Positions 44,127 through 54,960 of a stretch of DNA of 64,000 nt are shown in pieces. Source of the DNA: Conchocele bisecta (Eukaryota; Mollusca; Bivalvia; Lucinida; Thyasiridae); assembly GCA_029237695.1 (NCBI GenBank), contig CM055275.1, forward strand, positions 87,098,433-87,162,432, in the 5' to 3' direction. Positions within the stretch are counted from its first letter, which is position 1. The number at the start of each line of letters is the position of its first letter. Made by a program: the position numbers and the translations under genes. The notes below the pieces were generated by a model, which worked only from the letters and a program-made list of their open reading frames with translations, ran no database searches and was not told where the DNA came from.

Positions 44127-44874
44127 TTTGTAGCCAGCGTTGCTACAATTCTATCTGCATCTGTGCAGTCAGGACCCGGCTATATAGATAGAGAGGACGT
44201 GGCGACGACTCAGTCGGGGACAAATATCAGCTAATAATGAATATGAGTTCCGCCGTGTTTGAAAAATGCGAGTACATGTATTCTGTTATTTTAATCGAAA
44301 TTAGAAAATAATGACTGGTCGATGATGAGCTGAGCTGTGCTGAGCTGTGCTCAGCCTCGACACACACGAACTAATACGAATGAAGATTGCGCTGAGAAAA
44401 ATGTATGGCGCCGGCGTCCAGATGGCTCTATATCAAATCAGCGAACACTGTGGACACTGATCAGACTGCGCAGATGTGCAGGCCGGGTTGGTTAAGTAGT
44501 AATTGCAAGCAGAGTAAGCCGCTTTTGTTATGTCGTTAACCTACACGCGAACCAACAAGTGATCGCAAGACGTATGTATACATCTTGTATCTAGGTCACT
44601 CGTTTTATGTTATTTTACATTTCACATTTATTAGAATGTATATCTTTGGTACATAATTAATTGAAGAAAGACCAATGGAACCTCACGTTTAGCCGTTCAT
44701 TTTCCACAAATAAAACGGATATTTTTGGTCGCGCATTAATGGTGTGTAAACCCGAATCACACCTGTCTGGCACCTGTCTGGATTTGTTCATTCACAACTA
44801 CGGCGTGTAAAAATTTGCATAAAACAACACTATAATCACAGGTGTTTGAAGAGTGAATCCGGATACGGAATTAC
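44127..44874. other. Intergenic, nothing recognised
   Basis: Mixed sequence with a short GAGCTGTGCT direct repeat (about 44330-44350) and a fragment resembling other MITE remnants near 44450. No gene is supported. Confidence 0.45.
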
Positions 44875-45054
44875 CACCCTTATCGCATCGCCGTATTTCG
44901 CCGATATTGATTTCGAAAATCAGTCATATTTTCCTTAAATGATGTCGAAAATTGATAAAAGAAATTGTCAATTTTCGATGTCGTTTATGGAAAATATTGC
45001 ATTTTTCGAAATCCATATCGGAGAAAAACGGTTATGCGATAAGGGTGGACATAC
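44875..45054. mobile_element. Palindromic MITE (~180 bp)
   Basis: ACCACCCTTATCGCATCGCC at the left is mirrored by an imperfect complement ending GCGATAAGGGTGG at the right, and the interior continues the hairpin (CGAAAATTG, CAATTTTCG). A related end lies near 55311-55330. Short ORFs on the plus strand here are translations of the palindrome. Confidence 0.7.
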
Positions 45055-45595
45055 CAGATCGGAGCTCATATATTTACGCCATATCGTCGGCACGGGAATT
45101 GCACATACTATTTTGTATGAAACGGTCTGAATGTGGGAGGTAAATATAAGAACTGTACAAAATTCACCAAAATAAAGGAGAATATACTAAAACACTGTTT
45201 ACCACCCATTTCAGTTGGGCTCGCAGCTCAGTACTTTCAGTACTTTGATTCTGACAGGAATGGAAGCACGACAGCGGGGTCAAAAATCATCACATCACAA
45301 CAGCCGCATAGCCGCATCACACTTCAGTCACATATGTGTCCTGCCACACAAAATAATCCATTCCAAACTGTAGATCTTGACTGTGTACTATAGCCCCTGG
45401 TGTAAACACTGTCTCCACATACATTAATACACCATCAGTGCACCCGAACCTGCCTCAAAGTACCTGCAACACACAAACTTATGTATTTTTCTCCGGACTT
45501 TTTTTTGACCCGGCAGCAGTCTATCTGTTTACTGAGGTCATGCGCTTATTATCGAACCATATTGGACTCACATGATAAAGTAACGTGCCAATGTC
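45055..45595. other. Intergenic, nothing recognised
   Basis: The plus-strand frame 45133-45393 has no recognised domain. No repeat structure was noted. Confidence 0.4.
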
Positions 45596-45756
45596 TATAC
45601 GTACATTAAATATGCATAAAAGCACAAATAAGTGAGATAAAAAGACGCTAACATTTGTTTAATCCATCTTATAACAGATTAATGAGTACATCATTTGTTC
45701 TGCTTATTTTGTTACCACCTATTGATGCTTTTATGTATATTTAATGTATTTATGAA
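45596..45756. mobile_element. MITE sharing ends with the 995-2036 foldback element
   Basis: TACATTAAATATGCATAAAAGC at the left is mirrored by GCTTTTATGTATATTTAATGTA at the right, bracketing about 110 bp. The same end sequence occurs at the outer ends of 995-2036 and near 49375-49425. Confidence 0.7.
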
Positions 45757-45939
45757 CCTTCAACCTGTGATTCTACTTCAACGCATAATCTCTAACTTAT
45801 ACTTGTAGCTTAGCGACCAAACACAGACACAACATTGGAGTGCGGCGTATCGTGGATTATAATACTTACATACAGCCGGACTGTGGAGGAAACTTGTGTC
45901 AGGAATGTTTCCAAATCCACCCCATAGTAAAGTTCACAT

Positions 45940-46173
45940 GTAGCCGATTTCACGAACAAAGTATACTTTGAGGGAGAAATTTTCAATTTAAAGATTTTTA
46001 TTATACTGAATTCATTACATTATCACAGCCATTTTGTAATGAATTCAGTATAATAATTCTGCATACTTTTAATCATCAAATATATGCAGTCGTTAGTTCT
46101 ATATGACATATATGCATACAAATAAATGATTACTCCCTCAAAGTATACTTGCAATGTTGGTGAAATGGGCTAC
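45940..46173. mobile_element. MITE family D, copy 1 (upstream of NHL gene)
   Basis: Starts GTAGCCGATTTCAC and ends GTGAAATGGGCTAC, with AAAGTATACTTTGAG near both ends and a central palindrome around TTACATTATCACAGCC. It matches 47983-48229 and 59823-60128 in the same orientation. Confidence 0.8.
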
Positions 46174-46240
46174 TGTTGAATAAAGCAGATATGGCAGGAG
46201 CGGGGGCCGCGCCCACTAAGGCCAGTGACGCCATCTTTGA
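46174..46240 (+). repeat. 67-bp duplicate of NHL-gene coding sequence in its 5' leader
   Basis: TGTTGAATAAAGCAGATATGGCAGG to GACGCCATCTTTGA matches 46395-46461, inside the coding region, at roughly 90 percent by eye. It abuts the right end of MITE copy 1 exactly. Confidence 0.8.
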
Positions 46241-46288
46241 AATAAATAAATAAATTGGAAAACGTACCAGAACATCGTAGTTGTAACT

Positions 46289-47593
46289 ATGGAAGGGTCT
46301 AGAAAGAGGGCAACAGATGGTAAAGTTGATGGATGGAAGGAGACAGGTGACCACAGTAAGGACAAGAAGTCAAGGAACCAACACGAACAAAACGTGTTGA
46401 ATAAAGGAGATATGGCAGGAGCGCGGGACGCGCGCCCTAAGGCCGGTGACGCCATCATTGACCGACTCCTCGACGACGAGGAGAAAAAGTGTAGGGATCA
46501 CGTGGACGCCATAATGGACAGATTAAACGACGTCTGCAAGTTAAGTCGGGAATACATCGATCACATCACGTCCGCGCGGACGGACATCAGCGACAATAAT
46601 CTCGTTCCATTGTTGAAGAAGGCTGACACTTTGATAGCCGAGTGCAAAACTTCAGCTTCCGGTAGTTCACATCAATGCAACGTGAAGTCGTGCGTGTTTG
46701 TAGGAAATAAAACGTTATTGGATCATTTACAGAGTGTTGGTGCTATTGGAGAATTAGAGACGGAAACCTTCCCATGTCTGAGTGACGACATCAATATTCG
46801 CGGACCTACAGATCGTCGCACGTGTCGCGTCGCAGGTTTACTCGCGCTCGCCGACGGCTGGCTACTACTGTCGGACTTGAACAATAGGAACATAAAGCTG
46901 TTTGACGTCAACCATAAACACGTGTCCCACGTTCCACTACAATCCACTCCCTTGGACATTGCGGAGATAGACGGCGGACAGGTGGCAATCTGTCTGCCAT
47001 ACAACAAGAAGATCCAGTTGGTGTCGGTGTCCGGCATCCTAACCCTCGGGCGGATCATCGATACCGCAGTGAAATGCTTCAGTGTGACCAGATGTGGCGA
47101 CAACCTGGCGGCGGTAGGTTGGAGATCACCATACATTGTGGAGATTGACATGAGGGGTAGGAAGGTGACAAATGTATGGAAATGTCCTGATGGCCACCTC
47201 ACGTATATAATCCACAACACCCGGGGGGAGTTGATCACGACAGACAACGGCTGCGCGGTAACACGTGTGACCCGGGATGGCGTCGTGCTGGCCCGATACA
47301 AGGGAGACAACTTGAGGTTTCCATGGGGACTCACCGTGCACTCAGACGGAAGTATATATGTCTGCGACTGGAGGTCTGGCAACATCCACCACATAACGGC
47401 GGATTATACCCGCAGTATTGAAGTATTCGGGCACGGACAGATATCGGAGCCTCACATGATCTGTTACAACCAACAAAACAATTCACTGTACGTATCTCCG
47501 GAAGTTAATGACTGTATTAAAGTATTTCGTCTGGGACAAGATTTCGTCTCGGACAATAAAGGCACTGGGTCTCAGATATACAGACATGGATGA
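46289..47593 (+). CDS. NHL beta-propeller protein, TRIM-NHL type without RING/B-box
   Basis: Intact 434-residue ORF. Residues 1-55 are charged and probably disordered. Residues 56-120 look like a coiled coil (DEEKKCRDHVDAIMDRLND). From about 178 to 418 there are six NHL-like blades, each with a hydrophobic strand and an internal D/G turn: VAGLLALADGWLLLSDLN, PLDIAEIDGGQVAICLP, CFSVTRCGDNLAAVGW, TYIIHNTRGELITTDN, PWGLTVHSDGSIYVCDW and PHMICYNQQNNSLYVSP. Six blades would close one propeller, a protein- or RNA-binding platform. Mollusc TRIM-NHL proteins normally have RING and B-box domains before the coil; here they are absent, so E3 activity is unlikely unless an upstream exon exists. Start chosen at the first ATG of the frame. 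AATAAA follows at 47710. Confidence 0.85.
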   Translation: MEGSRKRATDGKVDGWKETGDHSKDKKSRNQHEQNVLNKGDMAGARDARPKAGDAIIDRLLDDEEKKCRDHVDAIMDRLNDVCKLSREYIDHITSARTDISDNNLVPLLKKADTLIAECKTSASGSSHQCNVKSCVFVGNKTLLDHLQSVGAIGELETETFPCLSDDINIRGPTDRRTCRVAGLLALADGWLLLSDLNNRNIKLFDVNHKHVSHVPLQSTPLDIAEIDGGQVAICLPYNKKIQLVSVSGILTLGRIIDTAVKCFSVTRCGDNLAAVGWRSPYIVEIDMRGRKVTNVWKCPDGHLTYIIHNTRGELITTDNGCAVTRVTRDGVVLARYKGDNLRFPWGLTVHSDGSIYVCDWRSGNIHHITADYTRSIEVFGHGQISEPHMICYNQQNNSLYVSPEVNDCIKVFRLGQDFVSDNKGTGSQIYRHG

Positions 47594-47709
47594 ACCAGAT
47601 CAGGAAAACATGGGTTGATTGTAGATTTGTATCGTGTTTTGTTCTCCCAGTTATACCTGGAAAAAACTCTGATTGTGAAAAATGGAATTTGTGAAAATAA
47701 TTTTTTTAT

Positions 47710-47715
47710 AATAAA
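47710..47715 (+). terminator. Candidate polyadenylation signal of the NHL gene
   Basis: AATAAA 117 bp after the stop codon at 47591-47593, in an AT-rich stretch. It is consistent with a short 3' UTR, but AT-rich DNA gives chance matches. Confidence 0.45.
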
Positions 47716-47982
47716 TATTTTTTTTATAATGTTTATAATACTGAAAAATAACCAGCGTTTTCAACAATGGTTATTGTCCAGTATTATAAATTGGAAGTGA
47801 TTTTGAAGTGCTGTCGAAGCATGTTGTAAATTATTCTAAAGTTGTCAAAACATGTTTTTGATGATAAAAATGGAAAATAGAAATTAAACAGCAGACGACA
47901 AAGTAGTCGTGACTTCATGACTGTCTTGATATTAAAGTGGCATTTTTCTATGGATTTGTTTTTCAAAAACAGTGATAACCAA

Positions 47983-48229
47983 GTTTGAGCGAGAAATTTT
48001 TAATGTTTTATTATTTTTTATTATACTGAATTTATAACATTATCGCAGTCATTTTGGCTGTAATAATGTAATAAATTCAGTATAATAATTCTGCATACTT
48101 TGAATCATCAAATGTAGGCAGTCGTTAGTTCTATATGAAATAATGCATTTCGGGAAACATAAATGATTACTCCCTCAAAGTATACTTTGCTAGATAAGTA
48201 TACTTTGCCATGTTGATGAAATCAGCTAC
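47983..48229. mobile_element. MITE family D, copy 2 (downstream of NHL gene)
   Basis: Same family and orientation as 45940-46173; the left terminal 20-30 bp are missing or diverged, the right end reads TGATGAAATCAGCTAC. It lies about 270 bp past the candidate polyadenylation signal. Confidence 0.75.
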
Positions 48230-48677
48230 TGCCTACTGGACTAACAACAAAAAATTAAGATAGCGCTGTAACGGTTAAATTAATTTCACTAGCCACTATA
48301 TTAATGGAAACTTATTGTTATCTCTATAGACCTGCCCTCAGCCTACTATCATAATATCGTTAAATGCTGTCTCAGCAGCTCTGTAATTTCAAAATTTTCC
48401 CGGGGGGGGGGGGGGGTGGGGGGGGGGGGGGGTGGAATTGATTGACATATGAGATACGCCATGTGCTTTTGTACTTAAGAACATGACGATGCACGATTTT
48501 CCATGAAAAATATTATATTTACGATATTTTCCATATTAGACGTCTAATATTGGTGATTCCGCATTTGCTATGAAAATTCCATCTTTCCACGTCATTTACA
48601 GAAAATATTTTCATGAACAATTGCAGTCATGTTCTTATAAAATTTTTTTTAAAACTTCACAACAAAAAATAGATTTC
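48230..48677. other. G-run and palindromic MITE remnant
   Basis: 48402-48432 is an almost pure G tract broken by single Ts, capable of G-quadruplex formation. About 48440-48645 is a palindromic repeat (ATGTGCTTTTGTACTTAAGAAC at one end and GTTCTTAT at the other) of the family seen at 48826-49062 and 53486-53720. Confidence 0.6.
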
Positions 48678-49325
48678 ACAATTTTTCCTTACTGGTGTAC
48701 ATGTATATCGCAAATGCAAAATTATCTGCCCTGTTTATAATAGTTTCTGGTAGTATTATGTACTTGAATATAACCAATGTTTTTGGAAAGTTCATCAAAT
48801 AAAATTGTGTGATTGATTGACATATGACACGCCATGTGATTTTGTACCTAAGAACATGTGCGATTTTGTACCTAAGAACATGTATGATTTTTCATGAAAA
48901 ATGTTTATATATTTTCTGTATTAGCCGTCGATTGTTGGCGATTCCGCATTTGCTATGAAAATTTCTCCATCTTTCGACGTAGTTTACAGAAAATATCACA
49001 GTTTATGTAAATATATTTCATGAACAATCGCATATGTTCTTAGGTACAAAAATACACGGCGTGTGTCATCTGTGACTGGAGAAATGGGACTTAATGGATT
49101 TGTGACCAGTGTAACTCCTGAAGCTTGCCGGGTGTTTCATTGATGGGATGGCGAACAGTTCAGATCTTGACCAGACTGCGGTTGACAGTCTGATCTTGAT
49201 CGACACTGGTCGCAAAACCCATGAGCCCCATTTCTCCAGTTGCAGCCACATGTCATTTTAATTTACATTGCATGATGCAAACATTTATATATTGCATATT
49301 TGAGACACATTCCCTTCACAGTCCC
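48678..49325 (+). repeat. ~600-bp repeat, copy 1 (two MITEs in tandem)
   Basis: Direct repeat of 53362-53958. It comprises a leader (TTTTTGGAAAGTTCATCAAATAAAA), a palindromic MITE (ACGCCATGTGATTTTGTACC ... mirrored near 49050) and a second inverted-repeat unit (ACTGGAGAAATGGGACTTA to the mirrored CCCCATTTCTCCAGT, about 49074-49245). The ORF at 49066-49251 minus is a translation of the second unit. Confidence 0.75.
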
Positions 49326-49344
49326 ATTACAGATGGAGTATAAG

Positions 49345-50045
49345 GAGGGAGTAAAAACAAATTGTTTAGCTTATTTTTTTTCATCATTTATTGATGCTTT
49401 TAGGCATATTTAATGTATTTATAGACCTCGGTCCGTTACTTCAACCTGTGGGAGTGACAGGAAAAAAGGGACACATGACATAATTATGTCATCAGTCTAG
49501 TTCCTCAGCTATGGCTGTGACAGGAGAAGAAATGGGACTGATGACATATGTCACCTGTCGTATTCCAGGTATGACTGCTCGCTCTTGTTTGTAATTGTTG
49601 TAAAATATACAAAGTTTAAACTGTGTATAAAAAACTAAAGATATCGATCTACCCCCTACCCCCCCTGGCATACAAAGTATCTCGAGGGGTATATAGTTTT
49701 TCTAATTCCGTCCGTTTGTCCGTCCGTCCACGTTAAAGAGTTTGGGTACCCATTATCTGTGACGGAAAGTCGGATTGACTTCATATACTTCCTTATCATC
49801 ATCCAAATTTTCATTCCATACCACACTCATGCGGCCTTAATTCCAAGGTCATGGTCAAATTACTTAGACATTTGCATCCGTACGATTTGCCTTAAAGTTT
49901 TCGGGGACCCATTATCTCTGCAACGGTAAGTCGGATTGACTTCAAGCTTCGTATACTTCCTTAACATCATCCATAGTTTCATTCCATACCACACCCATGT
50001 GGCCTTCATGTCCAAGGTCAAGGTGAAATTACTTTGAACAATCAT
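49345..50045. repeat. MITE fragment, then mollusc-type block with duplicated ~160-bp unit
   Basis: 49375-49425 carries the ATTGATGCTTTTAGGCATATTT end of the MITE at 45596. From 49690 a TATAGTTTTTCTAATTCCGTCC start with CCGT runs leads into two similar units, about 49735-49870 and 49895-50040, sharing ACCCATTATCT, AAGTCGGATTGACTTCA and CATTCCATACCACAC. I recall this block as widespread in molluscs. Confidence 0.65.
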
Positions 50046-51390
50046 GTTTGTCAAGATAAATATTGTTTTTGCAGCATTGATAATGTATACTGTTTCGACG
50101 AATATATTGATTTTAAATAGAATATATATGATTTTTTGGGTGAAATATTAAAATGGTTACTATAGTAACAATTTGTGTTTTATAGAACTAATATGACATT
50201 AATTTCTTATAATTTTATATATCTACGTTTGCCAAATACATGTATGTTTATTGCCTAAAATGCCTAATGTGAAGACCAAAAGCACATTTTTAAAAATGGT
50301 TGCCATGGTAACAAATTTCGTAAAAAAAAATGTATAAAAAAAAATGTATTTTACAAGATATTTCTACCTTGTAGATGACAATAATTATATGATACTAAGA
50401 TTAGATATCAATTTATGTTAAAATATCACGACTTGTATTTAAAATGAGATTTATCTTGAAAATTTGAGTATTTTTTTTGCTAAAAAACATATTTTTTGCG
50501 ATGTACTTTAATGCTAATAAACAATTATTTTCCATTTAGGTTGACATATTCTAAAAAATATGTATAAAATGTATGCTTTGGTAAACATTCCATTATTTGG
50601 TTTTAAAATATTCCATTAAGAATGCGACACAAACATGAATATTATATTTCGATGCCGTTTTCACCCATTCAAATACATAGCGAAATATACAATATTTTTC
50701 CAAAATGTGGTTTATACAAAAAAACTAAATAACTTTTGAACCGCTTAACCGATTTTCATAATCTATGCATCAGTCAAAGCTGAATGTTGCCCGGTATTGC
50801 ACTTATCTGAACTATGCATTATACAGTGTACACCCAGCTCAGCTTGCTCATCTGCACAGTCTCATCTGGGTCTACACCAGGCATAGGCCATATGCCCCAT
50901 TTCTGCAGTCACTGTCACGTGTTCACATTTCAATAATGATGTAAATGATATTTATACTTATTATTGCAATAGTTTATACAATGTACTTCATAGCATATGC
51001 GTTTCTGTGTTTTTTTCATCAAACAAACATTTTAGCAACACAATTTGTCAAAAGTGCTTTTATTCTCTTTTTTTTATCACCCGGTGACCATCTTAGCAGT
51101 ATTAATAAAAGAAAAGAAATCAATAATATTTTTATTTTTTTTTTGACCACCCAGAGGCCACTTAGCCAAAAATAATCCGTAATCCAAGTAATAAAAAAAA
51201 ATGGCCTTAATAGTACCATGAGGAATCCAAAATCCTTGAATATGATGAATGTTGTTACATGCATGTATGGTTCAAAGTTGTGATATGAGTTAACTGCAGA
51301 AGAAATATTGTACAACATCATATAATTATGAATACAAGAAATCTTGTACAACAGGTCACATTCATTCGTTCGTAAATTAACGGTATGGGT
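50046..51390. other. AT-rich intergenic sequence, no gene seen
   Basis: Very AT-rich with poly-A/T runs. About 50770-50920 is a MITE remnant (GCCCCATTTCTGCAGTCACTG end). The minus frame 51019-51351 is composed mainly of Phe/Ile/Leu from T-rich DNA and is not considered a gene. Confidence 0.5.
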
Positions 51391-51394
51391 TCCT

Positions 51395-51795
51395 CCTTAT
51401 AGGAATCACGATTTGTCTGGTTTGGCCCTCAGGAACGTTTTATCTTTGGCTCTTTAGTTACCTGAGAGTTGAATTGGGTTATTGCCCATTATAAACGTAG
51501 TAGGATTATTACTGATCCTACTGCTTTTGGGAAGGGGGGTAAGTGATTCTGGTGTGGCGAGGACCTGGTATCAGATCAGGATTATTCTGATTTCAGGGCT
51601 GAATATATAGTTTTGTTATTGTAAATATTCTGTTCTGATTTTGGGTTTTTCCCCCCATTTGTACATGTACTTGAACATGTACATATACATGTACTTGTAC
51701 AGGTAATATATGGGATTTAGTACTAAACCCATTGACCCGGCCTTAAATGATCTTAGCTGTTGATAGGTCGTTAAACCCCAACAAACAAGCAAACA
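51395..51795 (-). mobile_element. SINE-like repeat, minus orientation
   Basis: Shares with 54095-54485 (plus) and 60745-61135 (minus) the segments GCCCTGAAATTAGAAT, CTGGTGCCAGG-like and the head GTGTTTAACGGCCTATCAAC. In the middle a short CATGTAC repeat replaces part of the family sequence. Confidence 0.7.
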
Positions 51796-52461
51796 ACAGG
51801 TCACACATATTTCATTGCAAGAAATCTTGTACAACAAGTCACACATATTTCTGAATGAAATTAATCGTCCGAATATAATTTTCATTGTATTATCTAATCA
51901 TAATGTTAACCATTTTATTGTAATTTGTTTTTATACAGAGCTCCAGATAAGCTGCGTATTTGCTGAAATACACAATTAAATATAAATCAGAAGTAGCGAG
52001 TATCAAAAGGCAACAACAATTTTGTGGTACCTTTATCATGCTGCAGAAAACATTAAGCAGACCACAAACAAATATAGCATATTTTTTTATTTTCCATGAA
52101 AACACATCTTGGTATTGTATTAGAATTGTCTCCAAGGATAAAAATTGTAATGAAATGCCAAGACATGTTTTCATTTTGAAGCAAATTCTTCAATAATTGT
52201 TGTCTGTTGAAGTGTAAACAGTAATGTGATTTTATTATACCCAATTACAATTTTGAAATACCCAATTGTTTCAGAAATGATGAAGTCAAAATACTCAATT
52301 ACTAATTCCTTATCTGGAGCCCTGTTTATATATACATTGAATGATGTTGTTCACAAATGTTTATCAATAAACTACTTCAGTATGGCTTATGACTTCAGTT
52401 TGGCTTATAACTACTATATACTTACTATGTACAACATTACTTTGGCAATCTACATGCATTT
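51796..52461. other. Intergenic, nothing recognised
   Basis: AT-rich; overlapping short ORFs on both strands (51890-52244) are mutual shadows. No repeat assignment. Confidence 0.45.
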
Positions 52462-53207
52462 TTAGCTCACCTGAGCGAAGCTCATGTGAGCTATTGTTAC
52501 CGCAATGTGTCCGTCGTCGTCGTCGTCCGTCGTCGTCGTCCGTGAACATTTTCAAACGTCTTCTTCTCAGTAATCATTGGCCCTATAGTCACCAAACTTC
52601 ATGGTCATGGTCCTTAGGTAGGGGGATTACAAAATTGTTAAAATTACGTCATTACATAATCCAAGATGGCCGCCGTCTAAAAATAGCACAAATTCTTCAA
52701 AAATCTTCTTCTCAAGAACCGCCAACCGGATTTCGAAAAAACTTGGTAGGAATGATCGATGTACAATGCTCTTTCAAAGTTGTGAAAATGGTGACCCCGG
52801 GGTCAAAAATGGGCGTGGCCCGTGGGGTCAAATTTTATTTTTGACCAAATATGCTCATGTTATATATTAAATTGAAGGTATCGATGAGGCGATTGCTCTG
52901 GTGCAATATTTGTCGGAATCTGATGATTATGTCGTCCATGATGGCCGCCAAAAGGTCCATTTATTCAAAATGTTGAATGTCATTGTCTCAGAACCACATG
53001 GCCGATGCTGGCCAAACTTCATAGTAAATTAAGATCCTTGTGTGAAGCATTTTCACATTTGGTAAAATGAGTCATCGCTTAATCCAAGATGACCGCCATC
53101 TAAAAATAGCACACTTTTTTTTAAAACACATATGAACACAATGTCACATTCACCTTTGGTGTCCATGGTGTCAGGTGAGCAAATTAGGGCCATCATGGCC
53201 CTCTTGT
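52462..53207. repeat. Interspersed mollusc repeat (AGCTCACCTGAGCGAAGC block)
   Basis: Begins TTAGCTCACCTGAGCGAAGC, has a GTC-trinucleotide run (about 52509-52545), CCAAGATGGCCGCC twice in similar form, a TGACCCCGGGGTCAAA palindrome, and ends GGGCCATCATGGCCCTCTTG. I recognise the block as very common in bivalve and other mollusc genomes. The plus frame 52389-52844 is its translation, not a gene. Confidence 0.75.
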
Positions 53208-53361
53208 TATTTTAGACATATGTCTGGACAATCACCTGGGATTATGTAGATTACCATAATGTGGATGTAACCTTTTCACCACCACAGACTCATATAGTGT
53301 CATGGCAAACAGTGTAGGTCCAGATGAGCGGACTCATAACGAGCTATCTCATTAGGATCTG

Positions 53362-53958
53362 CACAATATTTCCTTACTGGTACATGTATATCGAAAATGC
53401 AGAATTGTCTACCCCGTTTATCAGTTTCTGGTAGTGTGTACTTGAATATAACGCACGTTTTTGGAAAGTTCATCAAATAAAATGGTGCGATTGATTGACA
53501 TATGAGACACGCCATGTGATTTTGTACCTAAGAACATGTGCGATTTTTCATGAAAAATATTTACACAATTTACAATATTTTCCGTATTAGACTTCGAAAG
53601 TTGACGAAATTACGTCATCTTTCGACGTCACTTACAGAAAATATCACAGTTTATGTAAATAGATTTCATGAAAAATCGCACATGTTCTTATGTAACAAAT
53701 CATATGACCTGTTTCATGTGGCTTTGACTGGAGAAATGGAGCTTATGGGATTTGTGACCAGTCTTGTTTGAAGCGTGACGGGTGTTTCAGTGATGTAATG
53801 GCGCACAGTTCAGATCTTGACCGGACTGGGGGTGACAGGCTGATCTTGATCGACACTAGTCGTAAAACCCATAAGCCCCATTTCTCCAGTTACAGCCACA
53901 TGCCATTTACATTGCATGAAGCTAACATTTACATATTGCATATCTGAGACAGTCCCTT
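53362..53958 (+). repeat. ~600-bp repeat, copy 2
   Basis: Direct copy of 48678-49325 with the same order: leader, palindromic MITE, then the ACTGGAGAAATGGAGCTTATGG inverted-repeat unit ending near 53895. Confidence 0.75.
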
Positions 53959-54094
53959 TACTACAAATTCAAATGACATTAGTCAGTATGAACTTGATGA
54001 TTTATGAAATAGTAGGGAAAGTGTGAAACAAAATATACATATTTTATGCCCCACCACGATAGCTACACACCTGAAACTTGGTTTGTTTTGTTTG

Positions 54095-54485
54095 GTTATT
54101 AGTGTTTAACGGCCTATCAACAGCTAAGGTCATGTAAGGCCGGGCAAACGGGTTCGATCCCATTTTAACCTGCTGTATTGGGGGAAAATCCCAAAATCAG
54201 AACGAAATATTTACATCGAGAACAAATATATTCAGCCCTGAAATTAGAATAACCTTACCTGGTGCCAGGTCCATACCACACCAAGTCACGTGGCCCCTTC
54301 CCCTAAAATAGGATTAAGAATATCGTAATACTCACATAAGGGGTATAACCAGATTCAACTGTCACATACAAAATGCCAAAGACGTATGTGAGGGCAAAAC
54401 CAGGTCTCCAGTCGGGATTCCGGTAAGGATGAACCCCGATCGTTAAATTACCCATCGCGTGCTCCCACCTGCCACTGAAACTTCC
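54095..54485 (+). mobile_element. SINE-like repeat with box B-like motif
   Basis: Head GTGTTTAACGGCCTATCAAC, then GGGTTCGATCCC (close to the tRNA-gene box B consensus GGTTCGANTCC), then CCCAAAATCAGAACG, TTCAGCCCTGAAATTAG, CTGGTGCCAGGTCC and a 3' part ending near CGATCGTTAAATTACCCATC. A tRNA-derived head is likely; box A is not clear. Confidence 0.7.
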
Positions 54486-54609
54486 TTATCATGAGTAGAT
54501 GCTTTGTTATTTACGTTGTGGAGTATATTCCTGCCGTTGCCTAACCAAAATTTTCTATCTGTGACACAGGGCGACTTATACCTGCGTTACAGACAGATAA
54601 TTCGGGTTA

Positions 54610-54960
54610 GCCATTCCCTTGTATATAATTGTATCCCCGCATTTCGTCGGGGGATACTACGGGTTTGACACCGTGCCGCGTCCGGCAGACACTTCTTGTC
54701 CGGAGCATAACTCGAACACCCTTTGGAATATTTTCATGAAACTTCACACATGCATAGACCACGATCCGAAGGTGTGTCGAGCACAATAATGACAACTCTT
54801 GCATAGTTAATGTTTTAGTTATCTCCCTTTTTTGTTTCGCGCACTGATTTCGTGTCCGGAGCATAACTTGACCACCCTTTGGAATATTTTCATGAAACTT
54901 CACACATGCATAGACAACGACCCGAAGGTGTGTCGCGCGCAAGAATGACAACTATTGCAT
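54610..54960. repeat. Mollusc-type repeat, two ~155-bp units
   Basis: Starts TATCCCCGCATTTCGTCGGG and contains GTCCGGAGCATAACT, GGAATATTTTCATGAAACTTCACAC and CGAAGGTGTGTCG twice. The minus frame 54607-54951 is its translation. I recall both the DNA block and its translation from mollusc assemblies. Confidence 0.7.

Noticed and set aside
46723..47394. 223-residue minus-strand ORF
   Set aside because: Antisense of the NHL propeller coding sequence, which is intact and recognisable on the plus strand.
51019..51351. 110-residue minus-strand ORF rich in Phe/Ile/Leu
   Set aside because: Composition follows T-rich DNA; no domain or conservation signal.
52389..52844. 151-residue plus-strand ORF
   Set aside because: Translation of the interspersed AGCTCACCTGAGCGAAGC repeat, including its GTC run.
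54150..54175. tRNA gene suggested by GGGTTCGATCCC
   Set aside because: No cloverleaf could be formed around it; it is the box B-like part of a SINE family present in several copies.
54607..54951. 114-residue minus-strand ORF with internally repeated sequence
   Set aside because: Translation of a two-unit interspersed repeat; repetition follows the DNA repeat, not protein domains.
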